The notes: generated by a model not told the origin, from the sequence alone. DNA of 64,000 nucleotides from Siderastrea siderea (GCA_964030785.1 OZ034978.1:1260001-1324000), one strand, 5' to 3'. Counted from the first letter of the stretch, positions 33,845-45,562 are shown. A program made the numbers and translations.

Positions 33845-34811
33845 CCAAAGCGTTAAATAAGTTTTAGGTTTTAATTACCTTTTAAGAGATATTTAATTTT
33901 GTTGCTAGGCGAGTCAAGCTCTAGGGAATTTTTAGCTATTTATTTAAGATGTGTAATGAACAAAGTTACATATAGATTACAATAACAATTTGGTGCTTTG
34001 CAAGATACGATTTGCCAGTTTTAAGACGTTTTGTGAGCAATTTCATGGTATCAATTTTACAGCAAGAAAGGATCTATTCTACTAAGAAAAGTTACAAAAA
34101 ATCTTGAGCTTTTTCGCTATTGTGCAAATTTAAAAATAGTGAACACTGTTATTAAACTTGAAAATAGAAGGCAAATTATCTGCAAAAAACAGCGCAGTGG
34201 ATCCTTCACGGTCCGTGTGGGTTGAGCTCTCATTTGATGGGTAGGTAATAAAAGTGTTCATGGTGTTTTCATTCGCACAGTAAAGCAAAATGATGGTTTG
34301 TAAAAATGTTATTACATTTGTAAATGAGCAACATTTTCGCGTGGGCTTGATATTAGTCAGCGACATTTTGACAACATCCCGATCAAGGATTCAATTGATT
34401 TTACTTCCTTCACTGGGGTACTGCCAGTAATTTTAACAATCCAGATAGACATTATTCAGTTTCCATTTAATCGATGTCAATTTATGTGTTTAGAAAATTT
34501 ATATAGGTAGTCATTTTGATTCATTTCAAACTAGAAGCGTCCATTGAACAACATTGTATAAAGTTCAAAATGCAGCAGTGATAGTTTTTGTCACTGAGTG
34601 AACTTAAGGTAGCTTTGTAAGGACTGTAAGTTGAGTTTACTGATTGATATTAATTTATTATTTTGTGGGCGGGAGGGGTTGAGAAAAAAGCAGTTGTATA
34701 TAATCTTGAAGAATGTTTCATTCACTCGTGTCTATTTTTGCGAACCCTGTCTATGGGGGGAAATTTAAAGATTTATTGTATATTATAAATGCTAAGAAAA
34801 AAAACAATAAA
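33845..34811 (+). promoter_or_regulatory. MAPK15: MAPK15 3' UTR with poly(A) signal at 34806-34811
   Basis: The first AATAAA downstream of the stop codon is at 34806-34811, which would make a 3' UTR of roughly 0.98 kb. No earlier canonical signal was seen; a variant hexamer could give a shorter transcript. Confidence 0.45.
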
Positions 34812-34979
34812 TTATGAAAAGCAATTTAAGCAGGATTCCTCGTTTGTATTCAGCGGAGGCTGTCTTAGCTGAAGCTGCTTTGGACAAGGAGCAGCAGGAT
34901 AGGCAAGCGCGGAAAAACAACACATGGGTGGAGTTTTCATCCTCCAAACCTCACGTGGTGTTTCTATGAGGAGGGCTGC

Positions 34980-36130
34980 ACACATTTGCGCTGTTACACG
35001 GGGCAATGTATCGGGTGTCTGCAAAACCGGGAATACCCTCGAACGCCCCTGGAACACCAAAAATAATGGTCAGTGGTCAGACCGCTTACGAATAGACTAA
35101 CCTGAAGTTCTCCAAAGATTAACGAAGATTTCCAAAGTCTTCAGAAAACGTTCGCTGATCACGCAAAGATTTCCGGGTGCTTGATAAATGCTTCTGGATT
35201 ATTTAATTCCGCTTTTACCAAGCGGTAAAACGCAGTTAATGGAACGTGACGCCCTAGGGGTGGTAGGTCAGGCAGGCTTTGCCAAAAACAAATAGCAATG
35301 AAGGCTTTATTCATAAATGAATACTCCCTATTCATGTAGCTAGAATAAAAGTCTTTCATGTCTAAAATCGTGACCGATACCTTGTTTTTCGTAGTCTAGA
35401 AATGTATCTTAGCCTTGTTCGCATTGGTTCTTATTTTGTTAGCTCTATTCATCGCTAGTAGTTCGCCACGTTGTGTCTACTTTGCTTATAGTACAACTTT
35501 ATCTATTGGCCGAACTCTGAGACACTGTCTTGCTATATAAGCAACAGAACATTATCCAAGTGCATTACCTTGGCAGTCTTGCACGAAAGCAACATTTGTA
35601 ACAATTTCGTTTACCCACCCTCCCTCCCTTTGGAGAAGGGTCATTTTGTTGTTTTTGCTCATTAAACTGGGGTCACTCCTTGTGGTTCGGTTAAGTCTGC
35701 GTTGCGACTTCCCCCAAGCTTTTGACATTGCTTGTGTCTTGCCATTTTATACCTTTGCCTTAATCTTGTCCGATCCAGCCCGTGCGGCGCTGGGGAGATA
35801 AGAAAGGCTCTGCCAATACTCTTGTCCTAACCCCCACGGTGTGGGGGGATAAGTGAGGCTTTACTTGGTGCGCATAACTCGAAGTCGCTAATAACCTGCC
35901 ACAGGGCTGCGTCCCCCTATTACGCCATACTGTTGTTGTTTATTTTGCTGTGTCACGGTCACGGGTTGCGTTACATCCTTGTATCATTGTTAAATTCTAT
36001 TATGCAGAACAGTGACATTAAGAAGCTTTTCATCGGCATGTACTAAAACCAGGAACACCGGAGTACCGGAACACGGGACACCTCGGAATAGCCCGGAACA
36101 CTCCGGAACAGCCAGGAATAGCGGAAATTT
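34980..36130. mobile_element. Degenerate relative of the GGGTGTCTG element
   Basis: 35009-35160 holds GGGTGTCTGCAAAACCGGGA followed by GGTCAGTGGTCAGACCGCTTACG, as in the elements at 47034 and 48229. 36050-36125 has CCGGAACAC-type units. No matching right end and no TSD, so this is an old or rearranged copy. Nothing else is recognised between. Confidence 0.5.
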
Positions 36131-36300
36131 AGTATCTATCTATCTATTTATTTATTTATTTCATCTATGAACTGGGAAACAAAAAGCGCAAGGCAAGTCT
36201 CAAGTATTTTCATAAGAACGTACAAGTATTAAAAAAAATGACCGATCCACGGACCGGGAGATCTCGTGGTTGTTGATGCTTCTTTGCTTCTTTGTTTGGT

Positions 36301-37002
36301 AAGGCTGGTTCACACTTGTGACATAAGCATAAGCATAAACATAAGCATAAGCATAAGAAAGCGTAAGTGTGAACCGTAGTGACATAAGCATAAGCATAAG
36401 AAAAAGGAAACTTTTCCTTTTTCTTATGCTTATGTTCATGCTTATGTCGTGTGATGGCAAGTGTGAACCGGGACAACATAAGCATAAACATAAGCATAAG
36501 CATAACGAAAGAGCAGTATTTGATGTCAGCAGAAATTCAAGCGAAAACAGTTCCCAATCCTGCTCTGATTAGCTGTTTCAAACTGGCGTCTTCTTCTTTA
36601 AACACGCTGTATTATAATGAGAAACTGGCTGAGGCTGGCCGTATTAACTACCTGAACTACCTGAAATAAAATTATCGGTCCACCAGTCGCATTTCAAGCA
36701 CAAGATTGTGATAAACTCCTTGTTGTTTTCTCTTCGTGAAGATTTCTCTTACCCAACAGGACCTCCATCTTTTTTCAGGTTGTCTTTCTTTCCGCCATCG
36801 ACGATTACGGTGCAGTAACATCAAAAGGAGAGCTTCTTCGTTTTCTTCTTCGCCCACCATTTTGAAATTACAACTCGTCTCATTCCCCCAGGATTATAAA
36901 TCTGAAGCCCAATGCGCCTGCGTATGTCGCTTTCTTATGCTTATGTCATAAGTGTGAACATTCTTATGCTTATGCTTATGTCACTAGTGTGAACCAGCCT
37001 TT
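36301..37002. mobile_element. 702-bp MITE with (CATAAG)n subterminal arrays
   Basis: TIR AAGGCTGGTTCACACT at the left and its inverse ending CCAGCCTT at 37002. Both subterminal zones are hexamer arrays of CATAAG/CTTATG (36324-36500 and 36935-36980). The TSD cannot be fixed: GTA on the left and TTA on the right would be a 3-bp target with one mismatch. Non-coding. Confidence 0.65.
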
Positions 37003-37117
37003 AGTTGTTGTTGTTGTTTTTTAAGTTTCTGCAAGGAGAGTTTTGCATTTTATTTCACCAATGTGCCGGTGCGTTTCTCTCCCTGGGTATAAACCCAGGA
37101 GTCATATTATAAGTCGG

Positions 37118-37396
37118 TAAATTATAATCGTCCGGGTGAGTGTAGTCCTGAGAAGGACTGTTTGTAGTGACATTGACCGACGTTTCGACAACCTGAGTGG
37201 AAGTCTTCATCAGAGTCAAGTGAACTGTGAATCGTCAGTACATGTTACAAGTCTCTGGTCAGACTATGTTTCGACAACCTGAGCGGAAGTCGTCATCAGA
37301 GTAAAGTGGTGTGAATCTTCAGTAGATGTTACAAGTCTCTGGTCAGACTATTCCATACCTTCTCAGGACTACACTCACCCGGACGATCACAATTTA
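37118..37396. mobile_element. Small foldback element with internal tandem repeat
   Basis: Inverted ends ATCGTCCGGGTGAGTGTAGT (37127) and its complement ending at 37387, with weaker similarity a few bases beyond. Between them are two about 85-bp units containing TTTCGACAACCTGAG and GTTACAAGTCTCTGGTCAGA. Non-coding. Confidence 0.6.
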
Positions 37397-37681
37397 AATG
37401 AAGTTTGTTCTGATTCTGTAACTTTCTTGTCAGTCTCTCTTCTCGCGAATTTTTCACAAACAAAGCTCGGTTTTTCATTACTCGTACCTCTTGTTGGGCT
37501 GATAATTGAAAGCATCTTTACCACTCACTCTGAAGTTTGAACCTGTTGTCTGGTCTACATTTGAAGAGGCAAAGCCGAGATAAGTGGCAAAATAACAGCT
37601 GCAATGACTCTTACCGGTTGTTTTGTAATAAAATCCCTATCTCGCGTCCCCACGCTTCCCACCTCCATAAACACGTCTCCC

Positions 37682-37729
37682 TAGCCTGTGTGCAGACCTC
37701 GGAAATAGGAGACGTCTGCACGCAGGCTA
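37682..37729. mobile_element. 48-bp hairpin MITE (copy 2), 9-bp TSD
   Basis: TAGCCTGTGTGCAGAC at the left, GTCTGCACGCAGGCTA at the right. ACGTCTCCC flanks both sides exactly (37673-37681, 37730-37738). Same TAGCCTGYG terminus as the hairpin at 1345-1435. Confidence 0.8.
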
Positions 37730-38867
37730 ACGTCTCCCCCGTCCCCACGTCTCCGTCCCACTTTCAGCCGCAGCCGTGAAATGTGCCAGCGGGGAGTTTG
37801 GGTGTCTTGTTAGTGCTTGCTACACTTATCGTGACAAAAAATGGTGTCATGCACTCGCGGAAAAAGATGTATCGGTCGTCTGAGACCAAATTTACCTTCT
37901 TTTGAGGTTGTTCCGAAAACGTGGGGTTGCGGACTGCGGACTGCGGGGTGCGGGGTCATAAAAAAAACCGAAAAATGAAATTAAAAAAATAATAAAAATA
38001 ATAAATAGATAAATAAATAAATAGATAAATAAATAAATAAATAAATAGGCAGTGTCTAGATACCCGGTGTCCTAGCAGATTTGGACCCCCCCCCCCCCAA
38101 ATTTGGACCCCCCGGTCCAAATTCGCTAGCGGATTTGGACCGGGGCCTGGCGAATATGTACCCCCGGGGGACCCAATCCGCTAGCGGATTTGGACCCCCT
38201 ATGTAATTGTAAAAACCCACGCTGTTATTCGCATATAAAGTACCGAAATAATTTCACTTTTCAATCTTGGCGAAGAAACGTTTCGTTTGGGTTTCAAAAT
38301 ACTGCAAACCTATTCATAATAGAGGTAGAGTCAGACTTAAGATCAAGTAAATTGTCCGTTCGTTTTAGGCACATAGTCAGACCTCTAAACGTTGCAGTTA
38401 AAGCACGCGCTGTGGTATTTCTTACAGAAGATACGATTTTAAAATCTTGTTTTCTTTCATACGCGTTGTTATTATTTTTCCAGAATACTGAATTTAACAT
38501 AGTTTGAATGAGCGGTTTAACAAAGGAGGTTTTAAAGTAACACCTAGTTTGAACGGGCGGTTTAACAAAAGAGGTTTTAAAGTAACACATCTTGGTTGAA
38601 AATCGCATTGTGCGCCCTCCAAAAAAAGTTTGCTTGACTACACAACTTCACAGGATGTTTTTTTTTTAAGAACCTCTCTTTTCCAATCATGATGTTTTGA
38701 ATTTGTATTAGTCATGAGGACGCCAAGACTTTGCTGCAACAAAATTCAAAAATTCAAAATTCAGTTATCGTATGTTAACTATGTCATCGAGGTCACAAAA
38801 GGCCTCTTAATAAAGAGCTAATTTCAACAGTGCGTCTTTGAAGAAAAAATTAGATCAGTTAATTTCT

Positions 38868-39480
38868 CAAAAAGCGTGCTTACGTGAGAAAAAGGTGAGA
38901 AAAAAGTTAATTTTTAAAGTACGCTTGCTACTCCGCCCCTCCAATTACCGCGGCAAGCTGATGTCAAATACCATTGTTTTTCTTAGCGCTGCTTTATAAA
39001 TTCGCTTTAAGTCAGTTATGGTAGAAAATATTGTAAGATATCTTCAAGAAAGTTTAGTTTTTAAAATTTATCGATACAAACTAGCGTTGTAGGTTCTCTT
39101 TTACCCTAAGTATTAAAGATTATTTGAAAAGAAAAACTACTTCAATATTTTTATTTTGCCTCTTTAACAGCTCCAAAAAACAATTTTACCAATTTTACTC
39201 AATAGAACGCTTGTTTTCAAGGGGGGCCAAATCCGTGAGAGGGGGTCCATATCCGCTAGCGGATTTGGACCGGGGGGTCCAAATCCGCGGAGGGTCCAAA
39301 TCCGCTGTGACACCGGCAGCCGGGTACGGATCACGACTAAATAAGCGGCAATCCGAAATTTTCGAAGGATTTCGATGGAAAGGCTTTTTCTAACGTTTTG
39401 AAAGTATTCTTTATTTGTTTAGAATTGCCAAGCGATTCATAAAAGTATTTTGGTTTTGTAGTTGACGAGTTTTCCGCTCA
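38868..39480. repeat. Direct repeat, copy 1 (partner 41357-42003)
   Basis: About 600 bp from AAAAAGCGTGCTTACGTGAG through the CCAAATCCGC motif block to TAGTTGACG. It is nearly identical to 41357-42003 at an offset near 2489 bp, which implies a recent segmental duplication within the composite element. Confidence 0.8.
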
Positions 39481-40915
39481 TGTGTTTGCTCATGTGTTTG
39501 CGATGTTTGCGACACTTTATTTGTGGCTACACCCGCCAGTTAGAACGCACAGATTTTAGACGGAATTTCTCATTCAAACGTCCTCGGAGCATGCGAAGTT
39601 TGTTTAGAACTACCAAGTGCTTCAAAAGGCCAATTTGGTCTGGTAGCTGACGAAATTTGTGAGCTTGTGCATACTACTGAAATCGCTATGTGCGCGACAC
39701 TTTTTATGACTAGATCCGCCAGGCCCGCCAGTCAGAAACACGCAGAATTTAGACATAATTTTTAATTCAAACGTCGTGGGAGTATTCGAAGTTTATTTAG
39801 AACTATCAACTATAAAGCGATTTAAAAGACCAATTTGGCTTCGTTGCTGGCGAATTTTTCTAGCTTGAGCATACTTGAAAATAGCTAGCTTGCTTGATCC
39901 CTGTCTGAGCCGAGCCGTCACGCAACCATAGTGACAATTGTCACGGATGCTGTCACTTTATTTCAGTAATTTGAAAAAATGACTGTGAAACCTCTGAGCC
40001 GGGAACTGCCGAGCATTGGTTTCTGACAACGACAACAACAACAACAACAATTAGCTTTATTTGCGTGACTATAAGTTCTTACAGCATTGCAATTGCATAC
40101 AACTCATATAATAAGATAACAATCAAGTTACAGCAGCCTGAATTGATTACATTAAAATTATTGCGTAAATTTAAGCTTGATAAACTGAATCTCATCGATT
40201 GAATGTTAACAAAATAATTATCAGAATTCATTGTAGCTTTAAATATAGGTAATTGTTTTATATTTGGTAGGTGGTACTCTATTTTCCTGTAAAGTCTGTC
40301 TCTAAAAATTCGGAGAATTTAATCCAGGTTTTAGATAGAGTCCGTGGTAGTTGTCACTACACTATGGTTGCGTGACGGCTCGGGTCAGATCAAGCAAGCT
40401 AGCGATTTTCTAGTATGCTCAAGCTTGGAAAATTCCCCAGCTACAAAACCAAATTGGTCTTTTAAATCGCTTGGTAATTCTAAACAAACTTTGAATACTC
40501 CCACGACGTTTAAATGAAAAATTATGTCTAAATCCTGCGTGTTTCGGATCTACTGTCACAAAAAGTGTCGGGAACATAGTGATTTCAGTAGTATGCACAA
40601 GCTCACAAATTCGTCAACTGCAAGACTAAATTAGTCTTTTGAAACGCTCGATAATTCTGAACAAACTTCGAATGTTCCCAGGACGTTTGAATGAGAAATT
40701 CCGTCCAAATTCTGTGCGTTCCGACTAGCGGGTTGAGCCACAAATAATTCTAATTGCCGCAAACATCGCTTTTTGTAGTATGCACAAGCTCCGAACACTC
40801 GTCAACTACAAAACCAAAATACTTTTCTGAATCGCTTGGCAATTCTAAACAAACAGAGAATACTTTCAAAACGTTAGAAAAAGCCTTTCCGTCGAAATCC
40901 TTCGAAAATTACGGT
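39340..40915. repeat. Foldback of about 570-bp arms built from about 190-bp subrepeats
   Basis: Arm 1 (39340-39965) and arm 2 (40335-40915) are inverse copies. Each contains three diverged units with GAATTGCCAAGCGATTC, TAGTTGACGA, TGTGCATAC and CGACACTTT blocks. The centre (39970-40330) is a LINE 3'-tail-like piece with (AAC)n. Confidence 0.65.
40028..40330 (-). repeat. LINE 3'-end relic in foldback centre
   Basis: (AAC)n followed by TTAGCTTTATTTGCGTG, the reverse of a CR1/L2-type 3' end. No coding part retained. Confidence 0.4.
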
Positions 40916-40924
40916 CTGTTGCTA

Positions 40925-41075
40925 TGGAAACAAGGGGAAGCGCGAAATTTGGAAACAAAAATCAAAGTGGCTGACAGCCGGTTTGCTTTGTCAGACGAAA
41001 TTGTTGTCGACCAACTGAAACAAAGTGCCAAAAAACAAAACCACTACTAAATCAACACAAACCTGGTTAAATAAA
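40925..41075 (+). pseudogene. Possible Crypton-derived (DUF3504-like) N-terminal relic
   Basis: RFALSDEIVVDQLKQSAKKQN, then after a one-base shift TTKSTQTWLNK. This resembles the start of tyrosine-recombinase-derived DUF3504/ZMYM-type proteins (RFxxLSDEEIDxLxxxxxxKxTxKSTxxWLNxW). Frameshifted and truncated by the following A-rich tract. Identification by eye only. Confidence 0.4.
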
Positions 41076-41356
41076 TAAATAAAAAAATAAATAAATAAAT
41101 AAATAAATAAATAGGCAGGGTCTAGATACCCAGCAGCTGAGTACGGATCATGACCAAATACCCGGCAGTCCGAAATTTTCGAAGGATTTCGACGAAAAGG
41201 CTTTTTCTAACGTTTTGAAAGTATTCTATATTTGTTTAGAATTTCCAAGCGATTCAGAAAAATATTTTGGTTTTTGTAGTTGACGGGTTTTCCGCGCATG
41301 TGCATACTGCAAAATGCGGTGTTTGCGACACTTAGAATTATTTGTGGCTATACACG

Positions 41357-41791
41357 CAAAAAGCGTGCTTACGTGAGAAAAAGGTGAGAAAAAAGTTAAT
41401 TTTTAAAGTACGCTTGCTACTCCGCCCCTCCAATTACCGCGGCAAGCCGATGTCAAATACCATCGTTTTTCTTAGCGCTGCTTTATAAATTCGCTTTAAG
41501 TCAGTTATGGTAGAAAATATTGTAAGATATCTTCAAGAAAGTTTAGTTTTTAAAATTTATCGATACAAACTAGCGTTGTAGGTTCTCTTTTACCCTAACT
41601 ATTAAAGATTATTTGAAAAGAAAAACTGCTTCAATATTTTTATTTTGCCTCTTTAACAGCTCCAAAAAACAATTTTACCAATTTTACTCAATAGAACGCT
41701 TGTTTTCAAGGGGGTCCAAATCCGCGAGAGGGGGTCCATATCCGCTAGCAGATTTGGACCGGGGGGTCCAAATCCGCTAGCGGATCTGGAC

Positions 41792-41823
<32 letters not shown>

Positions 41824-42003
41824 GCTGTGACACCGGCAGCCGAGTACGGATCATGACTAAATACGCGGCAGTCCGAAATTTTCGAAGGATTTCGATGGAA
41901 AGGCTTTTTCTAACGTTTTGAAAGTATTCTTTATTTGTTTAGAATTGCCAAGCGATTCAGAAAAATATTTTGGTTTTTGTAGTTGACGGGTTTTCCGCGC
42001 ATG
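41357..42003. repeat. Direct repeat, copy 2 (partner 38868-39480)
   Basis: See partner. This copy has an additional GGTCCAAATCCGCTAGCGG unit and ends in a GCGCATGTGCATG junction where unrelated sequence begins. Confidence 0.8.
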
Positions 42004-42239
42004 TGCATGCCCCTCAAGATTACAATAAATGTGAAGAACTTGAGCACTTGAGCACTTGAGCCCCGGGGTGTGGGGGGGGGGGGGGGGCTTGAGCATCGAG
42101 TCAATAACTAGTGTGCTATTGTTACACCACGTACCCTTTCCTGGCGTCCGGTTGAAACAAAATCCTTTCTGCTGTCTGCTCGTCTGTCGATTACTTGATA
42201 GTTTTAATAGGATCACTATTAACCAGGCACACTCTATAC

Positions 42240-42539
42240 CTTGGTTTGAAAGGGGACACCATTTAGTGCTCGCCTGGTTGATTCGCTTTTGCAGACGTCT
42301 CCTATTTCCTTTGCTTCCAGAGTATTTTTGCCACTAGAACGTTTATTTGGGTCGTGAAGATTTCCCGAATTCCCGACAGACAGGCACAAATCCCGCATCC
42401 CGTGCCCAAATTTTGGCGAATCCCGCTTCCTTGGTAGCAGTCAAATCCCGAATCCCGTCAAGACATTTTGCGTTTTCCCGAATCCCGTACGGTATTTTGG
42501 TCAAATCCTGGATCCCGAGAATACCCTTCCAGACCCTGA
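42240..42539 (-). mobile_element. Truncated CAGGG-type MITE related to 5446-5868
   Basis: Reading the - strand from 42539, CAGGGTCTGGAAGGG and the CGGGATTCGGGA subterminal repeats reappear, then GATTCGCTTTTGC-type sequence as at 5650-5690. A hairpin-MITE-like segment (ACGTCTCCTATTTCC) interrupts it. The other end is lost. Confidence 0.6.
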
Positions 42540-43063
42540 GTGTTTGGACGGAATTTCTCACTCAAACGTCCTAGGAGCATTCAAAATTTGTTTGGAATTA
42601 TCAAGCGATTCAAAAGACCAATTTAGTCTTACAGTTGACGAATTTGTGAGCTTGTGCATACCACTGAAATCGCTATGTCCGCGACACTTTTTGTGACTAG
42701 ATCCGCCAGGCCTGCCAGACCCGCCATTCAGAAACGCGCAGAATCTAGACATTATTCGAAGTATTCGAAGTATTCGAAGTTTGTTTAGAATTACCAAGTG
42801 GTTTAAAATACCAGTTTGGTTTTGTAGCTGGGGAATTTTCCGAGCTTGAGGGTACTAGAAAATCGCTAGCTTTGCTTGATCCCCTGTCTGACCCGAGCCG
42901 TCACGCAACCCTAGTGTAGTGACAATTGTCACGGATTCTATCTAAATGACCCCGCACCCCGCACCCCGACACCGCGTTTTCGGAACAACCCATTCAAAGA
43001 ACATCCGACGAAGACAAGGCAGGGAGGGCTAAACACAAAACGTCGAAGTGTTTTTCGAAAATG

Positions 43064-43156
43064 TTTGCCTCTGGGGGTCCGAGATGCCCAGTTGAGTTGT
43101 TCAAGCAGTACCTAAGTCGACGTCCACAAGAGCTACGAGACAAAGGTCCTTTTTAG
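43064..43156 (+). pseudogene. DUF3504-like (Crypton-derived) exon relic
   Basis: Reads FASGGPRCPVELFKQYLSRR then PQELRDKGPF and a stop. The P-V-E-L-F-x-x-Y-L-S-x-R-P motif is characteristic of the DUF3504/KIAA1958-like tyrosine-recombinase family in animals. The expected downstream sequence is absent. It lies 72 bp outside the composite element and may be the same broken gene as 40925-41075. Confidence 0.55.
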
Positions 43157-43734
43157 CTTACCTTGCTTACGGCTCGTGCAATTTTGAGAACTTTCAAAAC
43201 ATCACTCGTGCCCATAAATCACGAAATGCTCTCGCGTTCATACGTTTTTCTGCTGAAAAAAGCAAATTTAACTCAAACGTTGAACGTCGATATAAATTCG
43301 CCCGCAACTGAAAAGGCTTACACAGAGACGAGAAAATATTTACTGTTGTGCCTAGACCGTGAATACAAATAGTGGGGATAGCATAAAAATCAAAATATTA
43401 TGGCTGATAAACACGAGCAGAGTCTGGGGAAAACGAGTCATATCTCATGACGTGATGTGCTAGCCCAAATCCCCTTACAAAAGTAAACAAGTTGACTGGG
43501 AAATCGTAACGATTTAGTCAAATTTAAAATCGAAAGGATCTTTTCTTAAAACGAACAAAAGGTTTGGAAAAGAAAAAAGGTAACACGAAACAAACTAAAT
43601 ATGTGCTAGAATTGCTAATTTCAGAGTGATGCTTTCTCTTCTCTGTGATGTAACGATTCCGCTGTCATTAAGAAGGTCAATGTGCGAGGGTCATGATGTG
43701 ACGAGTCCGTTTTTATGAGCACTGTGAAACCCCG

Positions 43735-44105
43735 TTTGACTTGTCACTTAAACTCTGTAATGAAAAGCTCTCGTAAGCGACCGCGACCACTTTTGTGAAT
43801 TACCAACGGGCTTTTTCCATTGTGTTTAAGTTCTCGTAAGCGACCACTTTAATAAAAGCACTCGGTTCTTGTTCAAGTTTAGAGTGATACATAACACAAG
43901 TTCTTATGGTTCTTTGACTTGTACCTTCGCAGACCTATTCTGTGAGAGGCAATAAAAAAGCTATTCAATAATATTACTACAAAACTACTAGTAACCATTA
44001 ACATATGCCAAGCTTTACGCTAAAAGTTCTTGTAAGCGACCACTCTCTATTGTTTCATCATGCTTACGAGAGCCCATTCTCGTGAGCGACCAGCTGCTTT
44101 TAATA
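43735..44105. repeat. Dispersed TCTCGTAAGCGACCAC repeats
   Basis: The motif (T/G)TCTCGTAAGCGACC recurs at about 43770, 43830, 44030 and 44085, with an inverse at about 44060, interspersed with AT-rich sequence. Looks like the subterminal region of a MITE whose ends I cannot fix. Confidence 0.5.
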
Positions 44106-44140
44106 GGCAAAGTTGACTGTATTAGCAAGAATTGAGTCGA

Positions 44141-44188
44141 ACCAGAAACTCATAAGGAGTTGAAAAGTCCTTATGAGTTTCTGGTCGA
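44141..44188. mobile_element. Hairpin CCAGAAACTCATAAGG (copy 1)
   Basis: CCAGAAACTCATAAGGA and its inverse with a short loop. TCGAA occurs on both sides, a possible 5-bp TSD. A second copy is at 45295-45343. Confidence 0.6.
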
Positions 44189-44302
44189 ACTTGGTTGCGG
44201 ATGTGTTATAGGTAAGATACGCTACCTAAACTCTGCCACATTGTAACAGCAAATTATCTGTGTCATATAAGTAACGAGAGTAGACATACCAGTAGCTACA
44301 CC

Positions 44303-44445
44303 AATCTCGTTCCCAGAGGCTGCATTAGCAAGAATTGAGTCGAACGTAGTTGCGCATGTGTTATAGGTAAGATACGCTACCTAAACTCTGCATTTCGATC
44401 CCGCTGACCGTAAATGCTCGCGGGCTCTGGGGACGAGATTGCTGT
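44303..44445. mobile_element. Degenerate AATCTCG-ended MITE
   Basis: CCAATCTCGTTCCCAGAGGC at the left and GGCTCTGGGGACGAGATTG at the right, related in the terminal bases to the MITEs at 44599 and 45482. The flanks do not give an exact TSD. Part of the interior repeats sequence just upstream (TAGCAAGAATTGAGTCGAAC). Confidence 0.5.
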
Positions 44446-44598
44446 CACCAGTAGCAATACCTTTGTTGCGCATGCGTTGTATGTAAGACCCGAACCGCTA
44501 CTTAAACCGCTACCACAAGGCTAACAGTGGTTTCTCTGTGTGTAATAAGTACAGAACGTTGGTAAAACAGAAGTACCGTTGTTGGTGTGATGTGATAC

Positions 44599-45286
44599 TA
44601 ATCTCGTTCCCAGATCTCGCGGGTGGGCGAAGCCGAAGGCGAGATCTGGTCAAGTAAGAAAATTCGAATTTTTTGATTGGCTGTTTCAAAACATGGCTGT
44701 CACAGCGCTAAAATTTGAACGTGCGTTGCGAGGCTTCTCAGGGCCTCTAGGGAATTCAATGTCTGTTTTTATGGAAATTAGACATTGTGCACGCAATCAT
44801 AATATATGCATTCTTGGGACATTTCGTTGTTTACAGTCGGCCTCAAAAGTCAAGAAGATTTCTTCTCAGTTCTTCATAGCATTATAAAGCTATTTATAAC
44901 GAATAACGATATTCCGCTTGAAGAATCCGCCGTAAGAATATTTACGTGACCCCATCAAATTTGCATAAAACCTAGACATGTCTAGTCATTGCATGTAGCC
45001 GCCGAATGAACACTTTTATCAAATAAAACATTATTTACCCGAGCTGAGCTTTGAGTAAAATACTTTGCTAGATATCATTCCAGGAAAGACGAGATTGGTT
45101 AAGCATTCGTTATTCATTTGGTTAAGCGTTGGTTATTTATTTGATTGCCATCTTCTTAGAATTGTCTCGGGCATGCGCTATTGACTTGCCTGCCACATTC
45201 CTGACAGGCAATCACGTGGTACAAATCGGATTTGACCAGGTCTCGCCTTCGGCTTCGCCCACCCGCGAGATCTGGGAACGAGATTA
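44599..45286. mobile_element. 688-bp Mutator-like MITE (copy 2), 9-bp TSD
   Basis: Same element as 32091-32776 in the opposite orientation. ATGTGATAC flanks both ends exactly (44590-44598, 45287-45295). The terminal 50 bp are near identical to copy 1. The right TSD overlaps the first base of a CCAGAAACTC hairpin, so it inserted at that hairpin's edge. Confidence 0.88.
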
Positions 45287-45294
45287 ATGTGATA

Positions 45295-45343
45295 CCAGAA
45301 ACTCATAAGGACTTGAACAATTCCTTATGAGTTTCTGGTGATG
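45295..45343. mobile_element. Hairpin CCAGAAACTCATAAGG (copy 2)
   Basis: Near-identical to 44141-44188. TGATA on the left (before the MITE insertion) and TGATG on the right may be its 5-bp TSD with one mismatch. Confidence 0.55.
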
Positions 45344-45481
45344 CATTAAAGTGTCGTTTACCTTGCGTGACGAAATGATGACATAACGTCTGCATGACGT
45401 CAAATCCGCAACCGGAAGTTTGAGGAAATCGTCAGGAGAAAACCAGCATGTTTATGGAGACTGTGTTGGCCGAGGCAAAAC

Positions 45482-45553
45482 CAATCTCGTACCCAGAGTC
45501 CACTGGCTTTTTGGTCAGCGGGAGGGCGCCAGTGGACTCTGGGTACGAGATTG
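45482..45553. mobile_element. 72-bp hairpin MITE, 9-bp TSD
   Basis: CAATCTCGTACCCAGAGTCC at the left with the inverse ending CGAGATTG. AGGCAAAAC flanks both ends exactly (45473-45481, 45554-45562). The terminal AATCTCG is shared with the 690-bp MITEs. Confidence 0.85.
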
Positions 45554-45562
45554 AGGCAAAAC

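Larger units (their letters stand above)
37906..42992. mobile_element. 5.1 kb composite element with GGTTGTTCCGAAAACG ends
   Basis: The left end GGTTGTTCCGAAAACGTGGG is followed by GCGGGGTGCGGGGTCAT; the inverse closes the right end (42940-42992). Inside are poly-(ATAA) tracts, a palindromic motif GGTCCAAATCCGCTAGCGG repeated at 38080-38200, 39225-39305 and 41708-41828, a large foldback, and a direct duplication. It has been hit repeatedly by other elements. Superfamily unknown; no TSD fixed. Confidence 0.55.

Noticed and set aside
36200..36572. LMLMLM / KHKHKH repeat peptides
   Set aside because: Translations of the (CATAAG)n arrays in a MITE.
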